Origin: Spiroplasma poulsonii
GTDB taxonomy: Bacteria > Bacillota_I > Bacilli_A > Mycoplasmatales > Mycoplasmataceae
Reading direction: 5' to 3'
Assembly: GCF_009866525.1 (NCBI RefSeq)
Contig: NZ_CM020866.1
Location: 746,260-810,259 of the forward strand
Length of the DNA: 64,000 nt
Shown here: one piece after another, positions 41,749 through 51,908 of the stretch
Numbering within the stretch: position 1 is the first letter of the stretch
Layout: every line of letters starts with the position of its first letter
Translations under genes and position numbers: made by a program
Notes under the pieces: model-generated
What the model was told of the DNA's origin: nothing
The model's input: the letters and a program-made list of their open reading frames with translations, nothing else
Database searches by the model: none

Positions 41749-42450
41749 ATGGAAGATTTAAAATTAAATAATGAAGTTAAAAATATTACTTATCCGTTTT
41801 ATTTAAAAGGAAATAATTTTAAAGAATTAAGCTTAAAAGCATTAACAATTAAAAAGTGAATTGATGAAAATGGACAAGAATTAGCAGAATTTATATATCG
41901 ACAACAAGCTTGATTAATAAATGGAGAATATAAATCACAATCACTAAAAGATTTAAAATTAGTAGTTTCAAAAATTGATTATATTTTTAGAGAACCATTA
42001 GAAATAATAAAATCTTTTAAGGATGAATTAAATTTTATTAGAAAAGATATTTTAAATTTAGAAAATAATATTAAGAATAATCATGATTCTTTAAAAAATA
42101 GTGTCATTAATATTCAATTTCAAAAACAAAATAAAATTATTGAAACTCATAAAAAAGAGCAATTTTTAGAAATTAAAAGTATAGCAAAACAAGAACAAGA
42201 ATTAAAAATTATTACTAGTAATTTTCGGAAAGAAAAATTATTAATTAAAGATATTGAGGTTATTGGTATTAATGATGATTTTTTACAAAATGCTGATAAA
42301 TTAGAACTTATTAATCTTATTAAAAATTATTTAACTGTTGATGAACAAATTGTTAAAAATGAAATTAAAGATCAATGAGATAGTAATAAAGATATTAATT
42401 TAATTGGGGTTAAAGGTATTAATTTTAAAATAAATAAAGGAGAAAAATAA
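41749..42450 (+). CDS. Coiled-coil protein of the recombination module
   Basis: 233 aa. An N-terminal region of about 95 residues with three UGA-Trp codons, then a long Lys/Glu/Asn heptad-like coiled coil (about residues 95-165) and a short C-terminal domain. Two nt after the previous stop and directly upstream of recT. Proteins at this place in Gram-positive phages often serve recombination, but no motif proves it. Confidence 0.6.
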
Positions 42451-42451
42451 C

Positions 42452-43381
42452 ATGACAAATATTGTAGAATTTTTAAGAACAGATAAGGTAACTGATTGAA
42501 TAAAAAGTAAATTTTCTAATGAAAATGAAATTGCAAGATTTAAAAGTAATATAATTGCAATATCAAATAGTAATGAATTATTACAAAAAGCAGATCCAAA
42601 AACAATTATGACTGCTTGTTATCAAGGTGTTTTATTAAATTTACCAATGGAAAAACAATTCGGTTATGCTTATGTAGTACCATATAATACAAAAATAACA
42701 AGAATTATTAATGGTCGTGAAATCCAAGAATGAATTAATCAAGCCCAATTTCAAATGGGTTATAAAGGTTATATTCAATTAGCCCAAAGAAGTGGCCAAT
42801 ATTTAGATATGTCAGTATCAGATGTTAGAGCAAATGAATTAATAAATTATGATCGTTTAAAAGGTACTGCTTTTAATTGAAATCAAAATGAAGATGAACG
42901 AGAAAAATTATCAATTATAGGTTATGTAGCATATTTTAAAATGGTTAATGGTTTTGAAAAAACTTTATATATGACAAAAGAGCAAATGGAAAATCATTTT
43001 ATGAAATATTCTAAAACTTATGCTAAAAATAAATCATTTTATATTGCTAGTTTTGATGAAATGGCCCTTAAAACAGTATTAACATCATTATTAAGAAAAT
43101 GAGGTATTATGTCAGTTGAATTACAACAAGCATATAAATCAGATCAAGCAGTTATTACAACTAATGATGAAAAGATTTATATTGATAATGATGCTACTTT
43201 CATCCAAAATAATGGGCATATTAACGATGAAACTTTATCAAATAATATAAATTTAAATTATAATACCCCACCTAATGATGAAATAGTGGACATAAACGAT
43301 AATGTAGTTAAAGAAGAAGATATATCAAATGTAGTACCAGTAGTTAATAATAACAATGATGAAGAATGAGCCAATTGATAA
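42452..43381 (+). CDS. recT: RecT-family single-strand annealing protein
   Basis: 309 aa. Features of RecT: helical N-terminus, then MTACYQGVLLNLPMEKQFGYAY with a central ITR..EIQEW and AQFQMGYKGYIQLAQRSGQY, the characteristic Q-x-GYKG-x-x-x-L-A-x-RSG block, and ASFDEMALKTVLTSLLRKWG toward the end of the core. The last ~85 residues are Asn/Asp-rich. It anneals complementary ssDNA during phage recombination. GGAGAAA RBS; the gene follows 1 nt after its neighbour and overlaps the next by 16 nt. A nuclease partner (RecE or YqaJ) is not seen here. Confidence 0.88.
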
Positions 43382-43866
43382 AAATAGGTATTGACCCATC
43401 AGGAACTGGTACTACGGCTATTGTTGTTTATAAAAATAATAAATTAATAGATAAACAAGAATTTACAAATAAAGGCTGAAAAGAACATTATGAATTTATT
43501 ATAAATTATTTGAAAAATGAAAAACTATTTGGGAAAATATTATCAAATAATCATAAACTAGAATATTTAATTTTTATAGAAAATTGTTTATATACAAATG
43601 CCAATGGCTCAAAAGATAGAGATGATTTATTGAAATTATTAGGTTCATTAGAAACGCAAGGATATATTGCTACTATTTCACCAAAACATACAAAATCAGT
43701 TGTTAAAAATATGGAAAATTTAAGTAAATATAATGATGGTTATATATGAAAATATGAAAAAGATGTTAATTTAACTTATCAATATGGTAAAAGTTGAAAA
43801 TATAATAATGAAAAAATAAGTAATCATTTACGAGATGCAATTATTATTGCTAATTATGAAAGTTAA
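43366..43866 (+). CDS. RuvC-like (RNase H fold) Holliday junction resolvase
   Basis: 166 aa. KIGIDPSGTGTTAIVVY (residues 5-21) carries the first catalytic Asp, LIFIENC the Glu, and NHLRDAIIIA the C-terminal Asp, the pattern of phage and mollicute RuvC-like resolvases. The overlap with recT supports a shared recombination job. Three UGA-Trp codons. Confidence 0.75.
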
Positions 43867-43869
43867 TTT

Positions 43870-44046
43870 ATGAAACATTCATATAATCAAAAAACAGGAA
43901 AATATTATTCTTGTAAAATTCGGAATATAAATGTTTACTTAAATGAAAATGAAGAACAAGTTTGAAATGAATTAAATTTTAATACTTATTCGCAACGAAT
44001 TGAATATCTTATAAACTTTTATATAACACACAATAAAGAAAAATAA
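43870..44046 (+). CDS. Small hypothetical phage-like protein
   Basis: 58 aa, basic N-terminus (MKHSYNQKTGKYYSCK) and a helical C-terminal half (TYSQRIEYLINFYI) reminiscent of ribbon-helix-helix proteins, though not convincing. Three nt after the resolvase; last gene before a terminator. Confidence 0.5.
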
Positions 44047-44073
44047 AAAATAACCAATTAAGGTTATTTTTTT
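44046..44073. terminator. Bidirectional terminator between convergent genes
   Basis: AAAAATAACC pairs with GGTTATTTTT around AATTAA; it ends the recombination operon and overlaps the end of the minus-strand gene. Confidence 0.8.
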
Positions 44074-44359
44074 AAATATTATTTGTTAATTGTCTAATGG
44101 CATCTTTTTGTGCTTGTTTTTTATCATTAACTTTAACTTGTTTTTTAACATTTTTAATTTGACCTGTTTTTAATGCTAATTCTGTTGCATAATCAGGTCC
44201 TCGTAAATGTTTTTCGTGGGCAATAACAGCAGTTCTTAATTCTCTGATTTCTGCTTTATATTTTTTAATTTTTTTAGCAGATAATCCTAGAATACCAAGA
44301 CTACCCATTCCACCCGCACCCGCTAACACAAGTAAAGCAATCATTAATGTTTCATTCAT
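44072..44359 (-). CDS. Small membrane-anchored protein
   Basis: 95 aa: a hydrophobic N-terminal helix with a Gly-rich turn (VLAGAGGMGSLGILGL) and a long Lys/Glu/Gln-rich helical tail. AGAAAGGAAT RBS. Phage-like context; unknown function. The spacer 44360-44502 has no gene. Confidence 0.5.
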   Translation of the reverse strand: MNETLMIALLVLAGAGGMGSLGILGLSAKKIKKYKAEIRELRTAVIAHEKHLRGPDYATELALKTGQIKNVKKQVKVNDKKQAQKDAIRQLTNNI

Positions 44360-44502
44360 TTTATTTAATTCCTTTCTTATTCTTACTCAAACAGTGGCCA
44401 TCTATCCTTTCAGAACAAAATAATTTATAAATTAAACTATATAACCACCCAAAAATATCAACCGCCCCTATATATAGTCTATTTTAAATTTAATTCTTTG
44501 TT

Positions 44503-45717
44503 TGGAATGGCAAGGGTTTTTTGGACAAATTTTATGTAGAGTAAAGATTTTTATATTCAATTGGTGTTAAATAATTTAATTTGCTGTGAATTCGTACATT
44601 ATTGTATCAATTAACATAGTCAAATAATTCTAATTTAAATTGTTCAATATTTTTAAATTTTCTGTTTTTAATTAATTATGTTTTTAAAATTTTATAGGTT
44701 GATTCAGAAACGGCATTATCATAAGGACAGCCTGGTTTACTATAAGATTTTGCAACATTGTTTTTAGCTAAAAGATTGTAAATGATATTGTTATTAAATT
44801 CGCTTCCTTGATCAGTATGAAATATTTTAATATTATCTAAAGAAAAACTAAGCTTTTTAAAAGTATTTTCAACTAATTTGGCATCTTTATGAGAACTAAC
44901 ATCATAACCAATAACTTCACGATTAAATAAATCAATTAGAAAGCACACATAATATCATTTGCTATTGATAGCAACTTGTGTTAAATCACTGACAACAACT
45001 TCATGTAGTTTATAATTATTAAATTCTTGATTTAACAAATTATGATATTTGTATATAGCGTTTTTGTTACTTTGATGTTTATATTTAAGTTTTGTATAAT
45101 TGGAAATTAAGTTATATCTTTGCATTATTTTACTAATTTTTATTCGTGATAATAAAATATTTTGTTGTGCTAACATAACTTTAATTTTTCTTGTGCCATA
45201 ATTTTTACGACTTTTTAAGAAAATACTGATAACAGCATTATCAATAGTATGGTTTGATTTAGGATTATTTGATTTCAATTGATAATAAAACGTTGATCTA
45301 GGAACTTTTAGTGTTTTGCATAAATTAGTAATTGCATATTTTTCTTTGTTGTTTTTAATAATTACTATTTTTTGCCTATTATCAGTGTGGCTTGCTTTAA
45401 AATATCATTTTCCATTCGTAATTGTTTAATTTCTTTTCTTAGATGAATTAGTTCATTTTCTTCTGGGCTTCGATTATCTTTTGCTTTAAATGAACCAGAA
45501 TTATTGAATTCATAAATTCATTTTCAAACTGTTGATTTACCGACCTGATAGTCACCGGACAATTGTTTTGCTGTTTTACCTGTTTTATAAAGACTAACAA
45601 TTTGTTGTTTAAATTCATCGGTATAATGATTCTTTGCCATAATTACACCTCCATTTATTAATTTAATTATAATCCTTACTCCACATTATTGTTGTCCAAT
45701 TTATCTTAACCCATCCA
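44503..45717 (-). mobile_element. IS3-family element, copy 2 (orfB nonsense)
   Basis: 1,215 bp with the same ends as copies 1 and 3. orfA about 45365-45640, orfB about 44532-45368. A TAA replaces Glu after YKILKT in orfB, removing the C-terminal part after the DDE glutamate. Its two flanks (GTT and ATA) do not match, so no target duplication is visible. Confidence 0.9.
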
Positions 45718-46700
45718 ATAAAGATATTTTAGATACTATGGAGCATGTAAAAATTAGTTTAATGACAGTATCTAATATTATGAAAAATGCAAAAACTGAC
45801 GAAGAATATTACTTTAATAAAAGTAATAAAAAAATAGATATTCCACACACTTTATATATTCAAATGGATGGGACTTATTTGAAAATGTTAGATTCAACAA
45901 AGCAAGGAAGAAAAAAGATAAAAAAACATACGATAGCATGTACTGTACATACTGGGTATGATGAAGAAAAATATACTGTAAAAAGACCTGTAATCGCAAA
46001 TAAATTAGGTGTTTTTGAAATGGATAATATTCCAGATTATCTTAAAAAAGAAGCAAATTTAAAACCAGTTCTTATAAAATTATTTACTTTAATTGAAACT
46101 CATTTCAAATTGACACCTAATATTGAAATTATGATTTTAGGTGATGGTGCATTATGGATTAAAAATACTAAAAATTTTATGCGTCAATATTTTCCTAAAA
46201 ATAAAATTCACTATACAATAGATAAATTTCATCTTACAAGTAGATTTAAAAAACTATATCCATATCAAAGTAAAAACAAAGAAAATAGAGAAATATATCA
46301 TAAAGCAGTTGATAATTTTTATAATGGTAAATATGAGGGATTATTACAGTGTTTAGAAGATAGTAAATCTTTTATAAGCGATGCTAAATTAATTTTTTTG
46401 AATAAAACTATTAGATTAATTAAAAATAATAAAGAAGGAATTGAAAACCAAACACTATGGAATAATATTGGTTGTGATATTGAAGGTGATATTTCTCATT
46501 ATTGAAAAGGCACTATAATTAAAAAAGCTATTTATAGTGAAAAAACTATTAGAAATAAATTAAATGCTAGTATGATGGGATTAAAAAATAAAATTAATTT
46601 ATTTAATACTAATGAACAATTGTTAGAAGAAAATAAATTTAATTATTCAGTTAATAATTTTGTAAATAATAATTTACAAAAAAACTTATATTTTTATTAG
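45718..46700 (+). pseudogene. ISLre2-family (UPF0236-type) transposase, N-terminus removed
   Basis: 327 codons remain, opening inside the protein at the IS3 junction. LYIQMDGTYLKM, then LGDGALWIKN and YTIDKFHLTS form the ISLre2/UPF0236 pattern of acidic catalytic residues (Asp, Asp); GCDIEGDISHYWKG contains the last acidic residue. The family makes ~470-aa transposases, so about 140 residues are missing. No clear terminal repeat could be placed. Confidence 0.75.
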
Positions 46701-46778
46701 TTTTATCTAAGAAATTAAATAACTTTAATAAAAATGTATTTTTTTTGTGGAAAAATTTAAAAAAATAGAAAAATATAT

Positions 46779-46806
46779 TGACAATAAAATTAAAAGTAAT
46801 ACAATC
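46779..46806 (+). promoter_or_regulatory. Strong promoter-like sequence upstream of the phage coat-type genes
   Basis: TTGACA (46779-46784), 16-nt spacer, TACAAT (46801-46806). A small hairpin GTGG/CCAC follows at 46817-46832. No gene lies between 46701 and 47067. Confidence 0.55.
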
Positions 46807-46937
46807 TAAATAAGTAAGTGGTATATTATTCCACAATTTCTAAGATATTAATTTAAGACCCCAAAATAATTTATACGACCGATAATTATTAATACTGTCA
46901 ATAAGATTGCAAAAGATATTGAAATTAAAAAGTAAAA

Positions 46938-46979
46938 GAATAAATTATTCCGCGTAATTTATTAGCGGATAATTTATTC
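46938..46979. repeat. Near-perfect inverted repeat, possible plectrovirus replication or packaging site
   Basis: GAATAAATTATTCCGC (46938-46953) and GCGGATAATTTATTC (46965-46979) pair with a single bulge. A GC-rich stretch with repeated GAGCGGAGCGAG follows at 46995-47030, just before the coat-type genes. An origin or packaging role is inference. Confidence 0.5.
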
Positions 46980-47067
46980 AATAATGTTTTTTAAGTGGAG
47001 CAAAGCGACAACGAGCGGAGCGAGTTTGCAAATTTCAATTTTTTAATTTATTGAAAGGAGATATATT

Positions 47068-47217
47068 ATGCCAGTTTGATTAACGACAATTTTTAGTGTT
47101 GTTATTATATTAGGTATTTTTGCTTGAATTGGTTTATCAATTTATCAAAAAATTCGCCAAATTCGAGGAAAGAAAAAAGATAAAAAAGAAATTGAAAATA
47201 AGGAGGATAAGAAATAA
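47068..47217 (+). CDS. Small single-helix phage protein
   Basis: 49 aa: a hydrophobic helix (residues 3-25) and a basic/acidic tail (KIRQIRGKKKDKKEIENK). GAAAGGAG RBS. It overlaps the next gene by one base (TAATG). The size and pairing match minor virion or assembly proteins of plectroviruses; inference. Confidence 0.55.
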
Positions 47218-47468
47218 TGTTAGGTATGTATTTAACAACAGCAATTAATTTTTTAGCAGTTGGTGATAAACATACTATTTCAGATGGAATGGGTTCTATT
47301 TGAAGTGGTTTAGGGCAAGCAATGATGAAAGTTAAAGAAGCAATTTATGCTGTATTACCACAATTAATGACCTTTTTAGGTGATGCTTGAATTATTTTAA
47401 TTCCATTTGGAATTTTTGTTATTATTAAGATTTTGAATTTCTTTAGAATTATGATTAAAGGATTTTAA
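47217..47468 (+). CDS. Plectrovirus-type major coat protein
   Basis: 83 aa. Amphipathic N-terminal half followed by one strong hydrophobic helix (AWIILIPFGIFVIIKILNFF) and a short basic end, the layout of filamentous-phage major coat proteins. No signal peptide is obvious beyond MLGMYLTTAINFLA. Translationally coupled to the previous gene. Located far from the rep gene, so the phage genome is scattered or incomplete here. Confidence 0.6.
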
Positions 47469-47606
47469 TATTTATTATAATTGATCATATATCTTAGCTG
47501 TGGCACACTAGTTTTTATATGTAATTTTATTAAATAATTTTATTGTTTATTTTTACACTATACAATCATTTAAAATAATAAAATTTAGAGAAAGGAAACC
47601 AAAATA

Positions 47607-47921
47607 ATGGATGCAAAACCAATTATTATGTTGGCTTGTTCCGCCGGGATGAGTACATCAATTTTGGTCCAACGAATGGAGGAAGCAGCTAAAAAGCTAG
47701 ATTGTGAGATAACTGTTTTAGCAATTTCAACCATTGAGGCAATTCATCGTTGGCAAGAAGCTAGCATTTTATTATTAGGACCATAAGTTCGTTATGAATT
47801 AGATCGTTTTAACAAAACAATTAAAGATTAAATTCCGGTTTTTGTAATTGATCAAATGGATTATGGGATGGGTTATGGTGACAAAGTCTTATCTTTTGCG
47901 TTACAAAAATTAAATTTATAA
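47607..47921 (+). pseudogene. PTS lactose/cellobiose-type IIB component with two nonsense codons
   Basis: The frame starts MDAKPIIMLACSAGMSTS, with the phosphorylated Cys in the IIB P-loop (LACSAGMSTS). TAA codons at about 47784-47786 and 47829-47831 sit where Gln and Lys codons are expected, and the frame otherwise runs to 47921 (104 codons). AGAAAGGAAA RBS. Single-base changes killed the gene. Confidence 0.8.
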
Positions 47922-47945
47922 TTTGAGAAAGGAGATGATTTAATT

Positions 47946-48241
47946 ATGGGAGAATCAGTGAGGACAAAACCAAATAAATTTACAGCATGATTAAATAACA
48001 AATTTATTCCAACGGTTGGAAAAATTGGAAATCAAACCCACTTATCAATTATTCGAGATAGTTTTGCTTTAATTACCTCGTTATTAATTGCGGGGGCGTT
48101 AGCTGTGTTTATTAATCAAATTATCTTAGGTTCAAGTGTTATTTCATTATCTTATTGAATTGCGTATTGAAGTAAAATGCATAATGGTTTTGATGGTGAT
48201 AACATTGTTTTTTTGCCTAATGCTGTGAAGTGGATGGGTTA
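47946..48241 (+). pseudogene. PTS cellobiose/chitobiose-type IIC component, N-terminal fragment
   Basis: About 98 codons from ATG 47946 (GAAAGGAG RBS). WLNNKFIPTVGKIGNQTHLSI and [20 protein letters not shown] are typical of the IIC N-terminus. The IS3 at 48242 ends it; the rest is not on the other side, so the region has been rearranged. With the dead IIB, this sugar transporter is lost at this locus. Confidence 0.75.
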
Positions 48242-49456
48242 TGGATGGGTTAAGATAAATTGGACAACAATAATGTGGAGTAAGGATTATAATTAAATTA
48301 ATAAATGGAGGTGTAATTATGGCAAAGAATCATTATACCGATGAATTTAAACAACAAATTGTTAGTCTTTATAAAACAGGTAAAACAGCAAAACAATTGT
48401 CCAGTGACTATCAGGTCGGTAAATCAACAGTTTGAAAATGAATTCATGAATTCAATAATTCTGGTTCATTTAAAGCAAAAGATAATCGAAGCCCAGAAGA
48501 AAATGAACTAATTCATCTAAGAAAAGAAATTAAACAATTACGAATGGAAAATGATATTTTAAAGCAAGCCACACTGATAATAGGCAAAAAATAGTAATTA
48601 TTAAAAACAACAAAGAAAAATATGCAATTACTAATTTATGCAAAACACTAAAAGTTCCTAGATCAACGTTTTATTATCAATTGAAATCAAATAATCCTAA
48701 ATCAAACCATACTATTGATAATGCTGTTATCAGTATTTTCTTAAAAAGTCGTAAAAATTATGGCACAAGAAAAATTAAAGTTATGTTAGCACAACAAAAT
48801 ATTTTATTATCACGAATAAAAATTAGTAAAATAATGCAAAGATATAACTTAATTTCCAATTATACAAAACTTAAATATAAACATCAAAGTAACAAAAACG
48901 CTATATACAAATATCATAATTTGTTAAATCAAGAATTTAATAATTATAAACTACATGAAGTTGTTGTCAGTGATTTAACACAAGTTGCTATCAATAGCAA
49001 ATGATATTATGTGTGCTTTCTAATTGATTTATTTAATCGTGAAGTTATTGGTTATGATGTTAGTTCTCATAAAGATGCCAAATTAGTTGAAAATACTTTT
49101 AAAAAGCTTAGTTTTTCTTTAGATAATATTAAAATATTTCATACTGATCAAGGCAGCGAATTTAATAACAATATCATTTACAATCTTTTAGCTAAAAACA
49201 ATGTTGCAAAATCTTATAGTAAACCAGGCTGTCCTTATGATAATGCTGTTTCTGAATCAACCTATAAAATTTTAAAAACAGAATTAATTAAAAACAGAAA
49301 ATTTAAAAATATTGAACAATTTAAATTAGAATTATTTGACTATGTTAATTGATACAATAATGTACGAATTCACAGCAAATTAAATTATTTAACACCAATT
49401 GAATATAAAAATCTTTACTCTACATAAAATTTGTCCAAAAAACCCTTGCCATTCCA
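48242..49456 (+). mobile_element. IS3-family (IS150-like) element, copy 3
   Basis: 1,215 bp. Ends TGGATGGGTTAAG and, inverted, TGGAATGGCAAGG. orfA (48319-48594, 91 aa) has a helix-turn-helix (YKTGKTAKQLSSDYQVGKST) and a leucine-zipper-like end. orfB (about 48591-49427) carries the integrase core: VVSDLTQVAI, FHTDQGSEF and the Glu in NAVSESTYK. GGCAAAAAATAG at the orfA end allows a -1 shift into orfB, giving one fused transposase. This copy has no visible lesion. The flanks show no matching 3-bp duplication. Confidence 0.93.
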
Positions 49457-50917
49457 TAGTAAAAATAAATGATAAAGATAATTCAACATATCAAGAATTG
49501 ATTATAGCACTTAATAATATTAAAAAAATAAACCAGAATTATTTTATAAATGGACAAGTACCAGATAATCCAGTGCAAAATACTAAAGATTTGGGAGGTT
49601 TAATTAATTACTGATATGTTGAAACTGCTTTTGACAGTTATATTAATAATTTACATAATTCAGATCATACAATAATTAATAATTTTGTTAAAATTTTATT
49701 AGGTGATGACACTAATTTATCATTAGTAAGTATGGGAAGTTTATTTTATTATATTAGACTTCTTGCGATACCCTTTTTTATTAAAATATTATTATAAAAT
49801 ATAATTTATGAGGACATAAAAATATGAACAATAATAAATTTAATACTCTTAATGATAGAGAATGGTTAAGATTAACAGGAATAAAAAAATCCACTTTTAA
49901 TAAAATGTTAGATATTTTAAAAGTTGCTGAAATAGAAAAATTTAAAAAAGGTGGTAAAACTAATAAATTATCATTAGAAAATAGATTATTGATGACTTTA
50001 TTATATTGACGAGAATATCAGACTTATTTTCATCTTGGTAAAAGTTTTGATATTAGTGAGGCTAATTGTTATCGTAATATTAAGTGAATTGAAGATATTT
50101 TAATTAAAAACTCTGATTTTCAACAACTTGCTGGTAAAAAAGCACTAATAAATGATTATTTTAATGATAAAACTATTATTATTGATGCTACCGAAACTCC
50201 AATCCAACGCCCAAAAAAAGACAAAAACAATCTTATTCTGGTAAAAAGAAAAAACACACGATCAAAACACAAGTAATTATCGAACAAGAAACCAAAAAAA
50301 TTATTGCAACAAGTTTTTCGCTCGGAAAAAAACATGATTATGCTTTATTTAAAGAATCAAAAATCCCAATTTTAAAAAATACCAAATTAATAGTTGATAG
50401 TGGTTATCAAGGAATACAAAAAAATCACAATAATGTTCTAATACCTACAAAGAAAACAAAGAAAAACCCTTTAAACAAAGAACAAAAGCAATATAATAGA
50501 CTAGTTTCAAAAATGAGAATTATTATTGAAAATATTTTTGCTATTCTTAAAAAATTTAAAATTATTACAGAAAAATATCGTAATCGAAGAAAAAGATTTG
50601 GTTTAAGATTTAATTTAATTGCCTCAATTTATAATTTACAATTATTATATTTAACATAAAATATTTATTTAAAATTAAATAATTTAAATAATAAATTAAT
50701 TTTTCGTTGTGGAAAAATATTAAATTTTTAAATAAAAAACATAATTAATTAAAATTATATTTTTCTATTAGTATCTTTTTTACAAATATTTGCAATTTTT
50801 TAACAAGTAATGCAAGAAGTCTATTATATGAACCTAAAAAAGCGAGGAATTCCTGTAATGAATTATCGTACTACTAGTATTAGTAAAGTATTAAAAGAAA
50901 TAACAGCAGTAAGATAG
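49457..50917 (+). pseudogene. Unrecognised gene fragments on both sides of an IS
   Basis: From 49459 an open frame of about 98 codons (VKINDKDNSTYQEL..., one UGA-Trp) runs to the IS at 49757. After the IS a short frame reads MNLKKRGIPVMNYRTTSISK... to TAG 50915-50917. Joining across TA does not keep one frame, so they may be parts of two genes or of one with a second lesion. Family unknown. Confidence 0.35.
49757..50821 (+). mobile_element. IS5-family element, complete copy J
   Basis: 1,065 bp, TA flanks. orfA starts at 49824; no lesion seen. Confidence 0.92.
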
Positions 50918-51127
50918 TAGTTAAAAAACCAGTAATGTTACGAAAAAAGAATATTTTTAAAATATTCTCATTTTAGTATTCCCTTTTTTAAAGAAATGTG
51001 TTTTAATAAATGTGTAAATAAAATACTTTTAAATTAAGCGGTTTAATGATTAACTATTTTTAAAAATAGTCTAAAATTATTGTTAAACTGGTACCTAAAA
51101 TAATATTCGAACAAAATAATAATTATC

Positions 51128-51156
51128 TTGACTAAATTATATAAAAAACATATAAT
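51128..51156 (+). promoter_or_regulatory. Promoter of infC-rpmI-rplT
   Basis: TTGACT (51128-51133), 17-nt spacer, TATAAT (51151-51156): the best housekeeping promoter in the window. The stretch 50918-51127 contains no gene, only AT-rich sequence. Confidence 0.8.
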
Positions 51157-51159
51157 TAT

Positions 51160-51316
51160 CCTTGGAAAATGTTAAAGTAGCTAATGCTCACCTGTGCCCT
51201 TTAGTGTGGTTAATAGGTTTTACAAGATTAAATTAGATTTGTAACGATTAATTATTAATCGTTTAATAAATAATTCTTGTTAATTAAAGCGCTACTTTTG
51301 AGCGTTTTTTTAATTA
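51160..51316 (+). promoter_or_regulatory. L20-type autoregulatory leader with attenuator
   Basis: A terminator stem AAGCGCT/GAGCGTTT with T7 lies at about 51286-51312. GCTACTTT inside it is also complementary to AAAGTAGC near 51174-51181, giving a long-range alternative. A further hairpin AACGATTAAT/ATTAATCGTT is at 51241-51262. The position before infC-rpmI-rplT fits the known low-GC Gram-positive L20 leader, in which L20 favours termination. Confidence 0.65.
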
Positions 51317-51335
51317 ATTACAATGGAGGGATTGG

Positions 51336-51866
51336 ATGAGTCAACCTACTAAAAACAATAAGAATATTGATCAAGTGAATTATGATATTAGAGCACGAGA
51401 AGTTTTAATTATTATGGATGATGGTAATAAAATTGGACCATTAGGACATAATGAAGCAATTCGTTTTGCGGAAGAAAAAGGCTTTGATTTATTACTAGTA
51501 TCAACAGTTTCAGATCCACCAGTAGCAAAGCTAGTTGATTATGGAAAATATAAATATGAGCAAAAAAAGAAAGAAAAAGAAAATAAGAAAAATCAACATG
51601 TAACTGAAAATAAAGAGATACGATTACGTACTGGAATTGGTGATCATGATTTAGAATTTAAAGCAAAAAAAGTACGTGAATTTTTAAAGGATGGTAATCG
51701 TGTTAAGATTTCATTAAAGTTTCGTGGTCGTGAAGTTGCGCGCCCCGAATTTGGAAAAAAAACATTAGATAACTTCTTTAGTCGTATTGAAGAATTTGCA
51801 AAAGTGGAAAAAGAACCCCAATTAAATGGTTTGTTTTTAGATATGTATGTGGTGCCAAAAAAATAA
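51336..51866 (+). CDS. infC: Translation initiation factor IF-3
   Basis: 176 aa, normal length. IF3-N: NYDIRAREVLIIMDDGNKIG and the GPLGHNEAI motif; linker rich in Lys/Glu (residues 75-92); IF3-C: IRLRTGIGDHDLEFKAKK and FRGREVARPE. It promotes correct start-codon choice and subunit dissociation. ATG start with GGAGGGATTGG upstream; no rare start codon here. Confidence 0.95.
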   Translation: MSQPTKNNKNIDQVNYDIRAREVLIIMDDGNKIGPLGHNEAIRFAEEKGFDLLLVSTVSDPPVAKLVDYGKYKYEQKKKEKENKKNQHVTENKEIRLRTGIGDHDLEFKAKKVREFLKDGNRVKISLKFRGREVARPEFGKKTLDNFFSRIEEFAKVEKEPQLNGLFLDMYVVPKK

Positions 51867-51908
51867 TTAATTAAAATAACTATTAAAATAAGAATAGGAG
51901 GAAAATTT

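Noticed and set aside
45814..46836. Minus-strand frames opposite and behind the ISLre2 remnant
   Set aside because: No RBS, and overlap with the recognisable transposase frame or AT-rich spacer.
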